Source: Lachnospiraceae bacterium
GTDB lineage: Bacteria; Bacillota; Clostridia; Lachnospirales; Lachnospiraceae
Length of the DNA: 64,000 nt
Direction: 5' to 3'
NCBI GenBank assembly: GCA_900770345.1
Contig: CAAGKF010000095.1
Location: 1 to 64,000, forward strand
Position numbers and translations under genes: made by a program. How positions within the stretch are numbered: position 1 is the first letter of the stretch; the number at the start of each line of letters is the position of its first letter. Below the pieces are notes generated by a model. It was not told the origin of the DNA. It saw only the letters and a list, made by a program, of their open reading frames with translations, and did no database searches. Positions 1 to 8,677 of the stretch are shown piece after piece.

Positions 1-28
1 ATTTCTTTTTTATTCTTTTATACCTGAT

Positions 29-2005
29 TTATGATTCCGCAGCAGCTTCTTTCGTCTGCTTCCTTCCCTGCCTCTGCCAGATCAGCGCTGCCGCCACAAG
101 TACAAGGCCGATCACATCCGTAAGCATTCCCGGGATCAGCAGTGTCAGGCCGCCTGTTATAATGATCACGCGGACTGCCATGTTCATATTCCTGTAAACA
201 TAACCGCTGAGTCCGGCCGATACACCGAACACACCGATAACTGCCGTAATACAGATCTGAATTACCTCAATCACATTCGTATCCACAAACAGGATTGCCG
301 GACTGAAGGCCATAATATAAGGAACAATAAATGCCGCAATAGCAAGCCTTGTAGCATTCACCGCCGTCTTCATTGGCGGAGCCTTGGCAATGGCGCTGCC
401 CGCATAAGCCGCCAGAGCTACAGGAGGTGTGATATCCGCTACGATACCGAAGTAAAATACAAAGAAATGCGCTGCCATGGTAGGAATACCGATCTCAGGA
501 CTGGTAAGGATCGGCGCACAGGTTGCCGCCATAATACAATAGGTTGCCGTAGTTGGCACGCCCATTCCGAGAATAATACAGCAGATCATGGTCAGCACCA
601 GAGCGATCATGGCGTGACCGCCGGAAATGGATACAATAGTGGTGATCAGCTTGGAAGCCAGACCGGTGGATGTAATACAGCCTGCAACAATACCTGCCAT
701 CGCACATGCGACAGCAACGGTAATGGTTCCCTTTCCGCCTGCCTCCAGCGCGTCCAGAAACTTCTTTACGGTAATGCGGTCATCTTTATTGATCAGACCC
801 ACCAGAATCGTCACGCCGATAGCGACAGCCGCGGAAAACTGCATGGTACGCGTATTGGTTGATACCAGAACCACCAGTACAACCAGAGGTGTCAAAAGAT
901 AGATCTTCCGGATCAGCTTGCTGAATCTGGGAAGCTCTTCTCTCGGAATACCTTTAAGCCCCAGTTTTCTTGCTTCGAGATGAACCGCAATATAGATTCC
1001 CACAAAATACAGTACTGCCGGCAGAATGGCACGCAGCGCAACCTCACCGTAGCCTACACCCAGATACTCGGCCATCAGGAAAGCTGCCGCGCCCATAATA
1101 GGAGGCATGATCTGTCCGCCTGTAGAAGCTGCCGCCTCCACCGCGCCGGCAAATTCTCCCTTATAGCCGATCTTCTTCATCATAGGGATCGTAACGGATC
1201 CGGTAGTAACCGTATTTCCCACGGAAGAACCGGATACCATACCACAGAGAGCGGATGAAATAACCGCCACCTTAGCAGGACCTCCGGCGGAAGCTCCCGC
1301 AACGGAGTTTGCCAGATCAATAAAAAAGCTGGAAATACCGGTACGCTCCAGAAAAGCGCCGAAAATAATAAATACCACAATATATTTCGCACATACATCA
1401 ATCGGAGTATTCATTACTCCTGATGTGGTGTAAAACAGATCATAGATCACTTTTCCGAAACGCACGTTGGAAAAGGTATAAACAAGCAGGGCGCCTACCA
1501 CACAGAGAATAGGAAGACCCACGCTGCGGCGGCACAGCTCCATCAGCGACAAGATGGAAATGATCGCAATTGCCACCATCATCGGATCACGGGTGATCTT
1601 GGTGGCCTGCATCAGGATCTCCTTTGCATTGGCAGAAAAATAAAAGAATCCGCCTGCTCCCAGCGCCATGATCAGAATGTCATACCAGGGAATGTGATTG
1701 ACCTTTACATGCCCCTTTCTGGCCGGATAATTCAGATAACCAATAATCAGGATCATACCCAGGAAATTGGTCAGACGCACCTCTCTGAGCCCTCTCCCGA
1801 ATAAGGTAATGTAAATGCTGTAAACAGAAAAAAGCACCATAATGTAGCGGATAATCTTCTGGGGAGTTCCTTCCCAGATCCGCACATTGGATTCTCTGTC
1901 ATACTTTTTCATCAGCTTTTCCACATCCTCCGCCGTACCCGTACTGGTATCCAGTTCCGGCGTCGTATCGGCTGCCATTGTTTCCTTCTTCTTTCCGAAG
2001 CCCAT
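29..2005 (-). CDS. TRAP transporter permease, fused 4TM/12TM (DctQ-DctM type)
   Basis: This is the integral membrane part of a TRAP (tripartite ATP-independent periplasmic-type) transporter, which couples solute uptake to an ion gradient. The 658-residue protein is almost entirely hydrophobic helices and has the length of the fused small-plus-large subunit form that pairs with TAXI-type receptors. The large-subunit part shows glycine-rich family motifs such as SGSSVGNTVTTGSVTIP and GMGVPTTATYCIMAA. I start it at MGFGKKK because GAAGGAGG lies just upstream; two earlier in-frame ATGs lack such a site. The TAXI receptor gene lies 194 bp upstream on the same strand and is its obvious partner. Neighbouring kduI and kduD suggest a uronate or ketouronate as substrate, which is inference. 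The C-terminus is highly charged. Confidence 0.93.
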   Translation of the reverse strand: MGFGKKKETMAADTTPELDTSTGTAEDVEKLMKKYDRESNVRIWEGTPQKIIRYIMVLFSVYSIYITLFGRGLREVRLTNFLGMILIIGYLNYPARKGHVKVNHIPWYDILIMALGAGGFFYFSANAKEILMQATKITRDPMMVAIAIISILSLMELCRRSVGLPILCVVGALLVYTFSNVRFGKVIYDLFYTTSGVMNTPIDVCAKYIVVFIIFGAFLERTGISSFFIDLANSVAGASAGGPAKVAVISSALCGMVSGSSVGNTVTTGSVTIPMMKKIGYKGEFAGAVEAAASTGGQIMPPIMGAAAFLMAEYLGVGYGEVALRAILPAVLYFVGIYIAVHLEARKLGLKGIPREELPRFSKLIRKIYLLTPLVVLVVLVSTNTRTMQFSAAVAIGVTILVGLINKDDRITVKKFLDALEAGGKGTITVAVACAMAGIVAGCITSTGLASKLITTIVSISGGHAMIALVLTMICCIILGMGVPTTATYCIMAATCAPILTSPEIGIPTMAAHFFVFYFGIVADITPPVALAAYAGSAIAKAPPMKTAVNATRLAIAAFIVPYIMAFSPAILFVDTNVIEVIQICITAVIGVFGVSAGLSGYVYRNMNMAVRVIIITGGLTLLIPGMLTDVIGLVLVAAALIWQRQGRKQTKEAAAES

Positions 2006-2111
2006 GATATTTCCTCCTTCTCTCATTTTATTTATATTTTCTGTCTCTGTGAAGTCCACGACACTGCACCTGCCGGATGCAGCCTCGTCGGCTCCACAGC
2101 CTTACGTAAAT

Positions 2112-2141
2112 GACTGCGGCAGGAATACTCCCGCCGCAGTC
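2112..2141 (-). other. Stem-loop between TAXI receptor and TRAP permease genes
   Basis: A 9-bp perfect stem (GACTGCGGC with GCCGCAGTC, plus two inner G-C pairs across a bulge) sits in the 194-bp gap between the receptor gene and the permease gene. It is followed on the minus strand by only a weak T-stretch. Such hairpins often let the receptor be made in excess of its permease by partial termination or by protecting the upstream RNA end. The structure is seen; the role is inferred. Confidence 0.5.
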
Positions 2142-2199
2142 ACCATCTCACGAATCGCCTTTGAACGCAGGGTGACGCGTTTTTTCCGAATCTGCCGGA

Positions 2200-3243
2200 T
2201 TATTTCACAGGCACATCCAGTCCCTTTTCCTTAAAGTATTTTGCTGCTCCCGCATGATAAGGAACGGCAGTAACGGAAGCTGCAAAATCATCATCCAGCT
2301 CAGCACCCTTCGCATGTGCATTGGTGATGACATCCTTGTTTTCAAATACGGTAGATACAAAATTATAAACATCTGCTTCAGCCACATCATCGCGCGCGAT
2401 TACAACCGCGCCTACGGCTACAGTAGTCACATCCCCATCCAGTCCGTAGGTATCAGCAGCGATCACATTCTTGCTGTAATACGGGCAGGAAGCAATCAGT
2501 GTGTCAATATGAGCGTCATCCAGCCCTACCAGATAAACCTGCTTGGATGTTCCCAGAGAGGTAACCGCTGTAGTAGGAGCACCTGCTGTAATAAATGCAG
2601 CATCGATCTTTCCGTCCTGAAGACTCTCCGCGCTGTCGCCGAAGGACTCATAGGTGGGATTGATATCATCCTCGGTCATTCCGTATGCACCAAGGATATC
2701 CATTGCGTTGAAGTATACGCCGGATCCGGGAGCACCGATAGAAACGTTCTTTCCCTTCAGATCCTCTACGCTCTTGATATCAGGATTGCAGGTAACGATC
2801 TGTACCTGCTCCATGTAAAGCGCTGCCACTGTGGAGAAATCCTTTACAGCCGCACCGTCAAACAGATTGGTTCCCTCATAAGCATAAGCCATAACATCAG
2901 ACTGTACAAAACCCAGCTGTGCGTCTCCCACTTCCAGTGCCTCGATATTGGCCTGAGAACCGCCGGAGGTAATAGCTGTGATCTTTGTATCGGTCGCGCC
3001 GCTTACCTGACCTGCCAGAACACTGCCGAAGCCATAGTATGTACCCTGATCTCCGCCGGTAGTGAACTTCAGCTCGCTGCCGCCGGCTGCTGCTGCCTGT
3101 GTGGTCTGTGCCTCTGCTGCCGCCGTGGTTTCAGCTGCCGCCTTGGTATCGGAAGCTCCGCTCTGGCTTCCGCCGCAGCCTGCCAGCAGGGATGCAGCCA
3201 TTGCCGCTGCTAAAAATAATAAAGCAGTCTTATTTTTTTTCAT
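2200..3243 (-). CDS. TAXI family TRAP transporter solute-binding lipoprotein
   Basis: Extracytoplasmic receptor for the TRAP permease downstream. Residues 1-23 form a lipoprotein signal peptide with lipobox LLAGC, so Cys23 would be lipid-anchored. A low-complexity Ala/Thr/Gln linker (about residues 30-53) precedes the binding domain. The binding domain has the TAXI-family features, including the opening TGGDQGTYYGFGSVLAGQ and the segment GKNVSIGAPGSGVYFNA. TAXI receptors of known function bind dicarboxylates or glutamate, so the ligand cannot be read from sequence. The position next to kduI, kduD and a GntR gene, with a GTATAC operator-like site 138 bp upstream, suggests an acid sugar. At 347 residues it is a normal length. 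Confidence 0.93.
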   Translation of the reverse strand: MKKNKTALLFLAAAMAASLLAGCGGSQSGASDTKAAAETTAAAEAQTTQAAAAGGSELKFTTGGDQGTYYGFGSVLAGQVSGATDTKITAITSGGSQANIEALEVGDAQLGFVQSDVMAYAYEGTNLFDGAAVKDFSTVAALYMEQVQIVTCNPDIKSVEDLKGKNVSIGAPGSGVYFNAMDILGAYGMTEDDINPTYESFGDSAESLQDGKIDAAFITAGAPTTAVTSLGTSKQVYLVGLDDAHIDTLIASCPYYSKNVIAADTYGLDGDVTTVAVGAVVIARDDVAEADVYNFVSTVFENKDVITNAHAKGAELDDDFAASVTAVPYHAGAAKYFKEKGLDVPVK

Positions 3244-3380
3244 AATATCGATCCCCTCATTTCCTTAATTTTTTAATATAAACGCTATTATATTAACATT
3301 TTCTTTATTTGTCCAGTGTTTAGGCTGTATTTTCCACAGTTTTTTTGCTGTGGCTTCTTTTTTCATGTAAAACTTTACAA

Positions 3381-3390
3381 TTGTATACCA
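3381..3390. promoter_or_regulatory. GTATAC-centred operator-like site upstream of TAXI receptor
   Basis: TTGTATACCA fits the pattern TNGTATACNA seen in two perfect palindromes upstream of kduI (6083-6092 and 6101-6114). It lies between the end of gntR and the start of the receptor gene. The shared motif suggests the GntR/FCD regulator encoded at 3442-4149 controls both kduI-kduD and the transporter. One base breaks the symmetry, so confidence is moderate. Confidence 0.45.
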
Positions 3391-3422
3391 GTAAAGCCTG
3401 ATCCGAGAAACGCGTCCCCGGA

Positions 3423-3468
3423 CCGGAAGAAGGGCGGTCTGTCATATGACAAACCGCCCTTCTTCCGG
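3423..3468. repeat. 46-bp palindrome overlapping the 3' end of gntR
   Basis: Two 23-base arms (3423-3445 and 3446-3468) are complementary with a single mismatch (3439 against 3452) and meet at CATATG with no loop. The right arm encodes the last residues of the GntR protein and the stop codon lies near the centre. No T-run follows on either strand, so it is not a standard intrinsic terminator. It may cap or stabilise the gntR mRNA end, or be extruded as a cruciform. Confidence 0.8.
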
Positions 3469-4149
3469 CTCTTCCTCAAAATAGTCTTTGTAATCCACCT
3501 CAATAGAGTGCCGCATTCGTTTCATACTGTAATACAAATGTTCTTTTAATGCTTCCTCCAGCCTTTTCTCATCACGCGAATCAATCAGACGGAACATCTC
3601 CTCATGTTCACCGATAATACGCATAAAATCCGTTTCTGTAAGGAAATCCAGCATGCGGAATCTTGTATAATGCAGCTGCTGCGCCTGAAGCATATCCCAC
3701 AGCTTCTGCCGTCTGACAGCCGCAAACCAGATGGAATGCATCTCAGCATCCATACGGTAAAACTGTTCCGGTTCAAATCCGGGCTCTCCCACAGCTGCTC
3801 TCTGCTGCGCAATGGCATGGCGGATATCCTCCGCCATCATAGGCGTCTGAACATGCATGAAATCCCGCAGCACCATGGTTTCCACCGCCGCACGCATATA
3901 GATCATCTGCTTGATATTGTCCAGACTCAAAAGGGTGACATACGTCCCCCGATAAGGAATCGTTTCCACAAATCCCTGCTCCTGAAGAAGCCTGAGGGCA
4001 TCCCGCACCGGTGTCCTGGACACACCGAAACGGTCGCATATCTCATTTTCGCTGAGCATCTTGCCGGGTTCCAGCTTCAGATCAAGAATTTCCTTTTTCA
4101 GCGTCTCAAATACAAGCTCTCCACGATTCTTAAAACTTGCCTCTCCCAT
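3442..4149 (-). CDS. GntR family regulator, FadR/FCD subfamily
   Basis: DNA-binding repressor or activator responding to a small acid ligand. Residues about 10-75 form the winged helix typical of GntR proteins, including LSENEICDRFGVSRTPVRDAL. Residues about 85-215 are the all-helical FCD ligand domain, with the conserved DAEMHSIWF histidine segment. The start chosen is MGEASFKN with a G-rich stretch upstream; the longer in-frame extension reads like non-coding sequence. It lies between kduD and the TRAP genes on the same strand. FCD regulators of hexuronate metabolism (ExuR/UxuR/KdgR-like) recognise TNGTATACNA-type palindromes, and three such sites are in this locus. I infer it controls the kdu and TRAP genes. 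The protein is 235 residues. Confidence 0.92.
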   Translation of the reverse strand: MGEASFKNRGELVFETLKKEILDLKLEPGKMLSENEICDRFGVSRTPVRDALRLLQEQGFVETIPYRGTYVTLLSLDNIKQMIYMRAAVETMVLRDFMHVQTPMMAEDIRHAIAQQRAAVGEPGFEPEQFYRMDAEMHSIWFAAVRRQKLWDMLQAQQLHYTRFRMLDFLTETDFMRIIGEHEEMFRLIDSRDEKRLEEALKEHLYYSMKRMRHSIEVDYKDYFEEEPEEGRFVI

Positions 4150-4195
4150 AAAATGTTGCCCCCGATGTTTGATGTGTAAAGATATGTAAAGGCAC

Positions 4196-4224
4196 AAAAG
4201 GGAGTGCTGATACGCAGCACCCCC
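4196..4224 (-). terminator. Intrinsic terminator between kduD and gntR
   Basis: On the minus strand GGGGGTGCTG pairs with CAGCACTCCC across a 5-base loop, giving 10 pairs with one G-U, and TTTTG follows. It lies 61 bp after the kduD stop and 47 bp before the gntR start, so it probably lowers read-through from kduI-kduD into gntR. Confidence 0.65.
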
Positions 4225-4284
4225 GATCATTCAAAATGTTGCTGTTCAGGCAGCGTATCAGAATCCGGCTGACCTTCCGGCGAA

Positions 4285-5091
4285 TTACTTCGGCTGCTTG
4301 CCGATGTAAGCAAGGATACCGCCGTCTACATACAGAACCAGACCATTTACAAAGTTGGAAGCATCTGAAGCCAGGAATACTGCCGGACCGCCCAGATCTT
4401 CAGCCTCGCCCCAGCGTCCTGCAGGAGTCTTGCTGACGATAAACTGGTCGAACGGATGTCTGGAACCATCAGGCTGGATCTCACGAAGAGGAGCAGTCTG
4501 AGGAGTTGCGATATAGCCAGGTCCGATGCCGTTGCACTGAATATTGTACTCGCCGTACTCAGATGCAATGTTCTTGGTCAGCATCTTTAAGCCGCCCTTT
4601 GCAGCTGCATATGCGGATACGGTCTCACGGCCCAGCTCACTCATCATGGAGCAGATGTTGATGATCTTGCCGTGGCCCTTCTTGATCATGCTGGGGATAA
4701 CAGCCTTGGATACGATGAAAGGAGCATTCAGGTCAACGTCGATAACCTGTCTGAACTCAGCAGCAGTCATATCGCACATCGGAATTCTCTTAATGATTCC
4801 GGCATTATTTACCAGAATATCGATCACTCCTACTTCCTTCTCGATCTTTGCGACAGTCTCGTTAACCGCCTCTTCATTGGTAACGTCACATACATAGCCG
4901 TGAGCCTTGATTCCCTCTGCCTCGTAAGCAGCCAGTCCCTTCTCTACCAGTTCCTGCTTGATATCATTGAAAACAATCGTTGCGCCTGCGCCTGCCATAG
5001 CCTTTGCGATCGCAAAGCCGATGCCGTAGGAAGCGCCTGTGATCAGTGCAACCTTTCCCTGCAGTGAAAAGTTCTGTAAATAGTCTGCCAT
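4285..5091 (-). CDS. kduD: SDR oxidoreductase, 2-dehydro-3-deoxy-D-gluconate 5-dehydrogenase (KduD-like)
   Basis: Short-chain dehydrogenase of 268 residues. It has the Rossmann motif TGASYGIG (residues 18-25), NNAG near 95-98, and the catalytic Ser148, Tyr161 and Lys165. KduD reduces 2,5-diketo-3-deoxygluconate to 2-keto-3-deoxygluconate with NAD(P)H in the breakdown of unsaturated uronates from pectin or glycosaminoglycans. The start at MADYLQ is set by GGAGGAAAAAGAA just before the ATG. It lies 101 bp after kduI, the preceding enzyme in the pathway, which is the main reason for choosing KduD over the similar gluconate 5-dehydrogenases. Those could still be an alternative activity. Confidence 0.9.
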   Translation of the reverse strand: MADYLQNFSLQGKVALITGASYGIGFAIAKAMAGAGATIVFNDIKQELVEKGLAAYEAEGIKAHGYVCDVTNEEAVNETVAKIEKEVGVIDILVNNAGIIKRIPMCDMTAAEFRQVIDVDLNAPFIVSKAVIPSMIKKGHGKIINICSMMSELGRETVSAYAAAKGGLKMLTKNIASEYGEYNIQCNGIGPGYIATPQTAPLREIQPDGSRHPFDQFIVSKTPAGRWGEAEDLGGPAVFLASDASNFVNGLVLYVDGGILAYIGKQPK

Positions 5092-5192
5092 TTCTTTTTC
5101 CTCCATATTTTCATTATTTATCATGCGGCGGTTTTCCTGCCGCAATAAACCGCAGCAGCTTCAAACCGCCGCGAAATCATAACAGCTTGTTT

Positions 5193-6035
5193 TTACAGCA
5201 TCTCGTTGGGCATCATGGTATCCATATCATCGAACTCCATGTTCTCGCCGCCCATAGCCCAGATAAAGGTATAGTTGGATGTACCTGCTCCGCTGTGAAT
5301 GCTCCAGGAAGGACTGATCACAGCCTCCTCATTCTTCATAACAATGTGTCTTGTCTCTGTAGGCTCACCCATCATGTGGAATACTACGTTGTCGCCCGGA
5401 ACCTCAAAATACATATAGATTTCCATACGGCGCTCATGTGTATGAGAAGGCATGGTGTTCCATACACTTCCGGACTCCAGAGAGGTCATACCCATGGACA
5501 GCTGGCATGTCTGTAATACATCCGGATGGATAAACTGATTGATCGTACGCTTATTTGCCGTCTCCGCTGCACCGCAGGGTCTCTTTGCAGCCTTTTCGAT
5601 CGGAATAAAGGTTGTTGTGTAAGAGGTATGAGCAGGTGCGCTCACCATATAAAACTTTGCCGGATTGGAAGCGTCTTCGCTTGCAAAATAAACTTCCTTT
5701 GTTCCCTTTGTGATGTACAGGCAGTCCTTATAACCCATCTTGAATTCCTGTCCGTCAGCGGTGATGGTGCCGGCTCCGCCGATATTGAAAATACCGATCT
5801 CGCGGCGCTCCAGGAAGTAATGAGTTCCGAAGTTCTTCCAGCAGTCAATACCCTTGTCGATCGAAACCTTTTCTGTAGTAGGCATACATCCCAGCGTTAC
5901 CATACGATCCACATGAGAATATACAGCAACTACTTCATTGGCTGCATACAGATTCTGAATCAGGAATTCTTTCCTTAATTCTTCTGTAGTATAGCGCTTT
6001 ACATCCTTCTGGTTTGCAGAATAACGAATATCCAT
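5193..6035 (-). CDS. kduI: 4-deoxy-L-threo-5-hexosulose-uronate ketol-isomerase
   Basis: KduI isomerises 4-deoxy-L-threo-5-hexosulose uronate (DKI) to 2,5-diketo-3-deoxygluconate, the step just before KduD. The 280-residue length matches the family. The zinc-binding cupin motif is visible as SHTHERRMEIYMYFE in the C-terminal half, with a further histidine in SIHSGAG. The start is MDIRYSANQ, preceded by AAGGAGGAACAAGGAG. It is the first gene of the unit kduI-kduD, with gntR and TRAP genes downstream. Two GTATAC palindromes and a probable -10 (GATAAT on the minus strand, 6113-6118) lie just upstream. Confidence 0.95.
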   Translation of the reverse strand: MDIRYSANQKDVKRYTTEELRKEFLIQNLYAANEVVAVYSHVDRMVTLGCMPTTEKVSIDKGIDCWKNFGTHYFLERREIGIFNIGGAGTITADGQEFKMGYKDCLYITKGTKEVYFASEDASNPAKFYMVSAPAHTSYTTTFIPIEKAAKRPCGAAETANKRTINQFIHPDVLQTCQLSMGMTSLESGSVWNTMPSHTHERRMEIYMYFEVPGDNVVFHMMGEPTETRHIVMKNEEAVISPSWSIHSGAGTSNYTFIWAMGGENMEFDDMDTMMPNEML

Positions 6036-6082
6036 TCTCCTTGTTCCTCCTTCATTTTTAAGTTGTATTTGTTTTTGCTTGT

Positions 6083-6114
6083 TTGTATACAACTTTTTGA
6101 ATCTGTATACAGAT
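6083..6114. promoter_or_regulatory. Paired GTATAC palindromes upstream of kduI (probable GntR operators)
   Basis: TTGTATACAA (6083-6092) and ATCTGTATACAGAT (6101-6114) are perfect palindromes whose centres are 20 bp apart, two helical turns. The second abuts a probable -10 element for kduI (GATAAT on the minus strand, 6113-6118). The arrangement suggests cooperative repression by a dimeric FCD-type GntR protein, most simply the one encoded at 3442-4149. A related site is at 3381-3390. Confidence 0.7.
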
Positions 6115-6194
6115 TATCACAAATACCTGATACTTACAATTGGCAATATTTACAAAATTGCAGTTTTTTTCTATGCACATTCACAAAGAGCCGG

Positions 6195-6223
6195 TTGAAT
6201 TGTCCAGTAATTTATTATATACT
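6195..6223 (+). promoter_or_regulatory. Promoter for phosphofructokinase gene
   Basis: TTGAAT (6195-6200) and TATACT (6218-6223) are separated by 17 bp, giving a good sigma-A promoter directed rightward, 65 bp before the start codon. It is divergent from the kduI promoter. Confidence 0.65.
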
Positions 6224-6288
6224 CAAAAACACACCACACCGCAGTTACGGCATTGACCGTATCTGACGCAAAAAAGGAGAATGTATTT

Positions 6289-7509
6289 ATGAGAAATAAC
6301 ATCCTGGCCGGCCAGTCCGGAGGTCCCACCGCAGTGATCAACGCCAGCCTTTACGGAATCATTGTCCGCGGTCTCGCTCATTCCGAAGAAATCGGAACCG
6401 TCTACGGAATGATAAACGGAATCGAGGGCTTCCTCTCCGGTCACTATATGGACCTTTCCCATACCCTCACGTCAGAGGAGCTGGAGCTTTTGAAGCTGAC
6501 TCCGGCTGCCTATCTAGGTTCCTGCCGCTTCAAGCTTCCCGAAAATCTGGATTCCCCCGTGTATTCTCTGCTGTTTGAGAAATTCGCGGCTTTGGATATC
6601 GGTACCTTTCTGTACATCGGCGGCAATGACTCCATGGACACTGTGGACAAGCTTTCCCGCTGTGCCGCTCTTCGCCGTGAACCTGTCCGCTTTATCGGCG
6701 TCCCCAAGACGATCGACAACGATCTCCCCGTCACTGATCACACCCCCGGCTACGGAAGCGCCGCAAAATACGTTGCCTCCACTGTCCGTGAAATATCTCT
6801 GGACGCTTCCGTCTATCAGCAGCCGGCCGTAACACTGGTGGAGCTTATGGGACGCCATGCCGGCTGGGTCACCGCAGCCAGCGCCCTGGCACGAAAATTT
6901 CCCGGAGATAATCCTCTGCTGATCTATCTTCCGGAAGCTCCTTTTGAAATGGATCAGTTTTTCGCCGACGTGGAAGCCGCTTTGAATAAGCAGCCGAATG
7001 TTGTGATCTGCGTTTCAGAGGGAATCAGAGACAAATCCGGCCGATTTATCTGCGAATATACCAGCGAAGCTCAGCTTGACACCTTCGGACACAAAATGCT
7101 GACCGGCTGTGCAAAAATCCTGGAAAGCTACGTGAGAGAACGCTTCGGCGTCAAGGTCCGCTCTGTAGAGCTGAACGTAAATCAGCGCTGCAGCAGCCTT
7201 CTGTCCTCTGCTGCCGATGTGGAGGAAGCCGCCGCCTCCGGCAGCTTCGCCGTAGACAGTGCCTTAAAGGGCGAGACCGGCAAGATGGTCATCTGCACCC
7301 GCCGCCCGGGAAACTCCTATGAACTGGAATACGGACTCACAGATGTGTCTCTCGTATGTAATAAAGAAAAGACCTTCCCCACAGACTGGATCACAAAAAA
7401 CGGCAGCGATATCGGCCCGGCCTTTACTGATTACGCCCTTCCCCTGATCCGCGGCGAAAACCTCCCCCCTCTGGAAAACGGACTGCCGCGTTACCTTTAC
7501 CGCAAATAA
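6289..7509 (+). CDS. pfp: Diphosphate-dependent 6-phosphofructokinase
   Basis: Glycolytic phosphofructokinase of 406 residues. Two sequence positions separate PPi- from ATP-using enzymes. Here GGNDSM (about residue 110) has Asp where ATP enzymes have the second Gly of GGDGS. PKTIDND (about residue 139) has Lys where ATP enzymes have Gly. Both choices predict pyrophosphate as phosphoryl donor and a reversible reaction, which saves ATP in a fermenter. MGRHAGW is the conserved fructose-6-phosphate region. The start at MRNNILAGQ follows AAAGGAG; an earlier in-frame ATG has no such site. A radical SAM gene follows after 25 bp on the same strand. PPi use is inferred from motifs, not measured. Confidence 0.93.
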   Translation: MRNNILAGQSGGPTAVINASLYGIIVRGLAHSEEIGTVYGMINGIEGFLSGHYMDLSHTLTSEELELLKLTPAAYLGSCRFKLPENLDSPVYSLLFEKFAALDIGTFLYIGGNDSMDTVDKLSRCAALRREPVRFIGVPKTIDNDLPVTDHTPGYGSAAKYVASTVREISLDASVYQQPAVTLVELMGRHAGWVTAASALARKFPGDNPLLIYLPEAPFEMDQFFADVEAALNKQPNVVICVSEGIRDKSGRFICEYTSEAQLDTFGHKMLTGCAKILESYVRERFGVKVRSVELNVNQRCSSLLSSAADVEEAAASGSFAVDSALKGETGKMVICTRRPGNSYELEYGLTDVSLVCNKEKTFPTDWITKNGSDIGPAFTDYALPLIRGENLPPLENGLPRYLYRK

Positions 7510-7534
7510 GGGGACATTACAACGGAGCATTACC

Positions 7535-8545
7535 ATGAACACAATTTCTTCTGAATACACAATCCAAAGCCTTACCGATTCCCCGACTGTTTCCCCGGCT
7601 GTTTCTCCTCTTCCGGAGGATATCTACCGCAGCTGCACTCTGTGTCCCAGAATGTGCCGCGCAGACCGCACCCGTACTACCGGTTTCTGCGGCTGCTCTG
7701 ACCGTCCCAAAGCGGCAAGGGCAGCTCTTCATCAGTGGGAGGAGCCTGTCTTAAGCGGGCCGGAATGGGAACCCGGGGGCAGCGGCACTGTTTTTTTCTC
7801 CGGCTGTACCCTGCGCTGCTGCTTCTGCCAGAATTTCCGGCTGAGCAGTGAAGGCTTTGGAAAAGAACTGACTCCCGGACGGCTGGCAGATATTTTCCTG
7901 GAGCTTCAGGATAAAGGCGCCCACAACATTAATCTTGTAACGGCCACCCAGTACCTGCCCTCTGTCCTTTCCGCCCTGGATCTTGTCCGCCACAGGCTGA
8001 CTATCCCAATCGTTTTCAACAGCGGAGGATACGAGCGTGTCTCCACCATTGAAGCCTTAAAGGACTATATTGATATCTGGCTTCCCGATTTCAAATATTT
8101 CAGCAGCGAACCCGCGGAAAACTACTCCCGCGCCGCTGATTACTTTGAGACAGCCTCCGCCGCTGTCTTACAGATGATCCGTCAGACCGGCGCTCCGCTT
8201 ATGGAAACCGAAGTGACTGCCGATGGCCGCAGCTTTCCTCTTCTGAAAAAAGGCGTAATCATCCGCCATATGGTTCTGCCGGGCCACAGAGCGGATTCTA
8301 TTGCCCTTCTCCGCTGGATCAAAGACAATCTGCCTCAAAAGCAGTATCTTTTAAGTCTTATGAGCCAGTATACTCCCTTCTATCACAGCGGGGAGCATCC
8401 GGAGATCAACCGCCGCATTACCTCTTTTGAATACAGAAGCGTAGTGGACACTGCCATTGACCTGGGACTTACCGACGGATTCATGCAGGAAAAAAGCAGC
8501 GCCAGGGAGGAATATACACCTCCCTTTGACCTGGAAGGCTTGTGA
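7535..8545 (+). CDS. Radical SAM protein, PflX-like (COG1313)
   Basis: Iron-sulphur radical SAM protein of 336 residues. The cluster motif CTLRCCFC (Cys91, Cys95, Cys98) is CX3CX2C. The N-terminal part adds a second set of cysteines (Cys34, Cys37, Cys41, Cys52, Cys54) that may hold another metal site. This is the layout of PflX-type proteins related to pyruvate formate-lyase activating enzyme. The substrate of this family is not established. It follows the phosphofructokinase gene by 25 bp with GGAG upstream of the start, so the two are probably co-transcribed. The N-terminal 30 residues are low-complexity Ser/Thr/Pro and may not be conserved. Confidence 0.88.
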   Translation: MNTISSEYTIQSLTDSPTVSPAVSPLPEDIYRSCTLCPRMCRADRTRTTGFCGCSDRPKAARAALHQWEEPVLSGPEWEPGGSGTVFFSGCTLRCCFCQNFRLSSEGFGKELTPGRLADIFLELQDKGAHNINLVTATQYLPSVLSALDLVRHRLTIPIVFNSGGYERVSTIEALKDYIDIWLPDFKYFSSEPAENYSRAADYFETASAAVLQMIRQTGAPLMETEVTADGRSFPLLKKGVIIRHMVLPGHRADSIALLRWIKDNLPQKQYLLSLMSQYTPFYHSGEHPEINRRITSFEYRSVVDTAIDLGLTDGFMQEKSSAREEYTPPFDLEGL

Positions 8546-8677
8546 TCAGCCATTTCCCGCTAAAACAAACATCAGATGCTGCCGTACAGCAAATAAATAG
8601 GGCAAGCCCGCTTTCCTTTTTGCGCAGACTTCCCCACCAGCTTTTCTGATCATAGCATCCTCTTCCGGACAACATGA

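Noticed and set aside
2254..3213. 319-codon open frame opposite the TAXI receptor gene
   Set aside because: The receptor on the other strand has a signal peptide and family motifs; this frame is rich in Cys, His and Arg, typical of an antisense shadow.
3423..3468. Intrinsic terminator at the end of gntR
   Set aside because: The stem is excellent, but neither strand has a T-run after it; reported as a palindrome instead.
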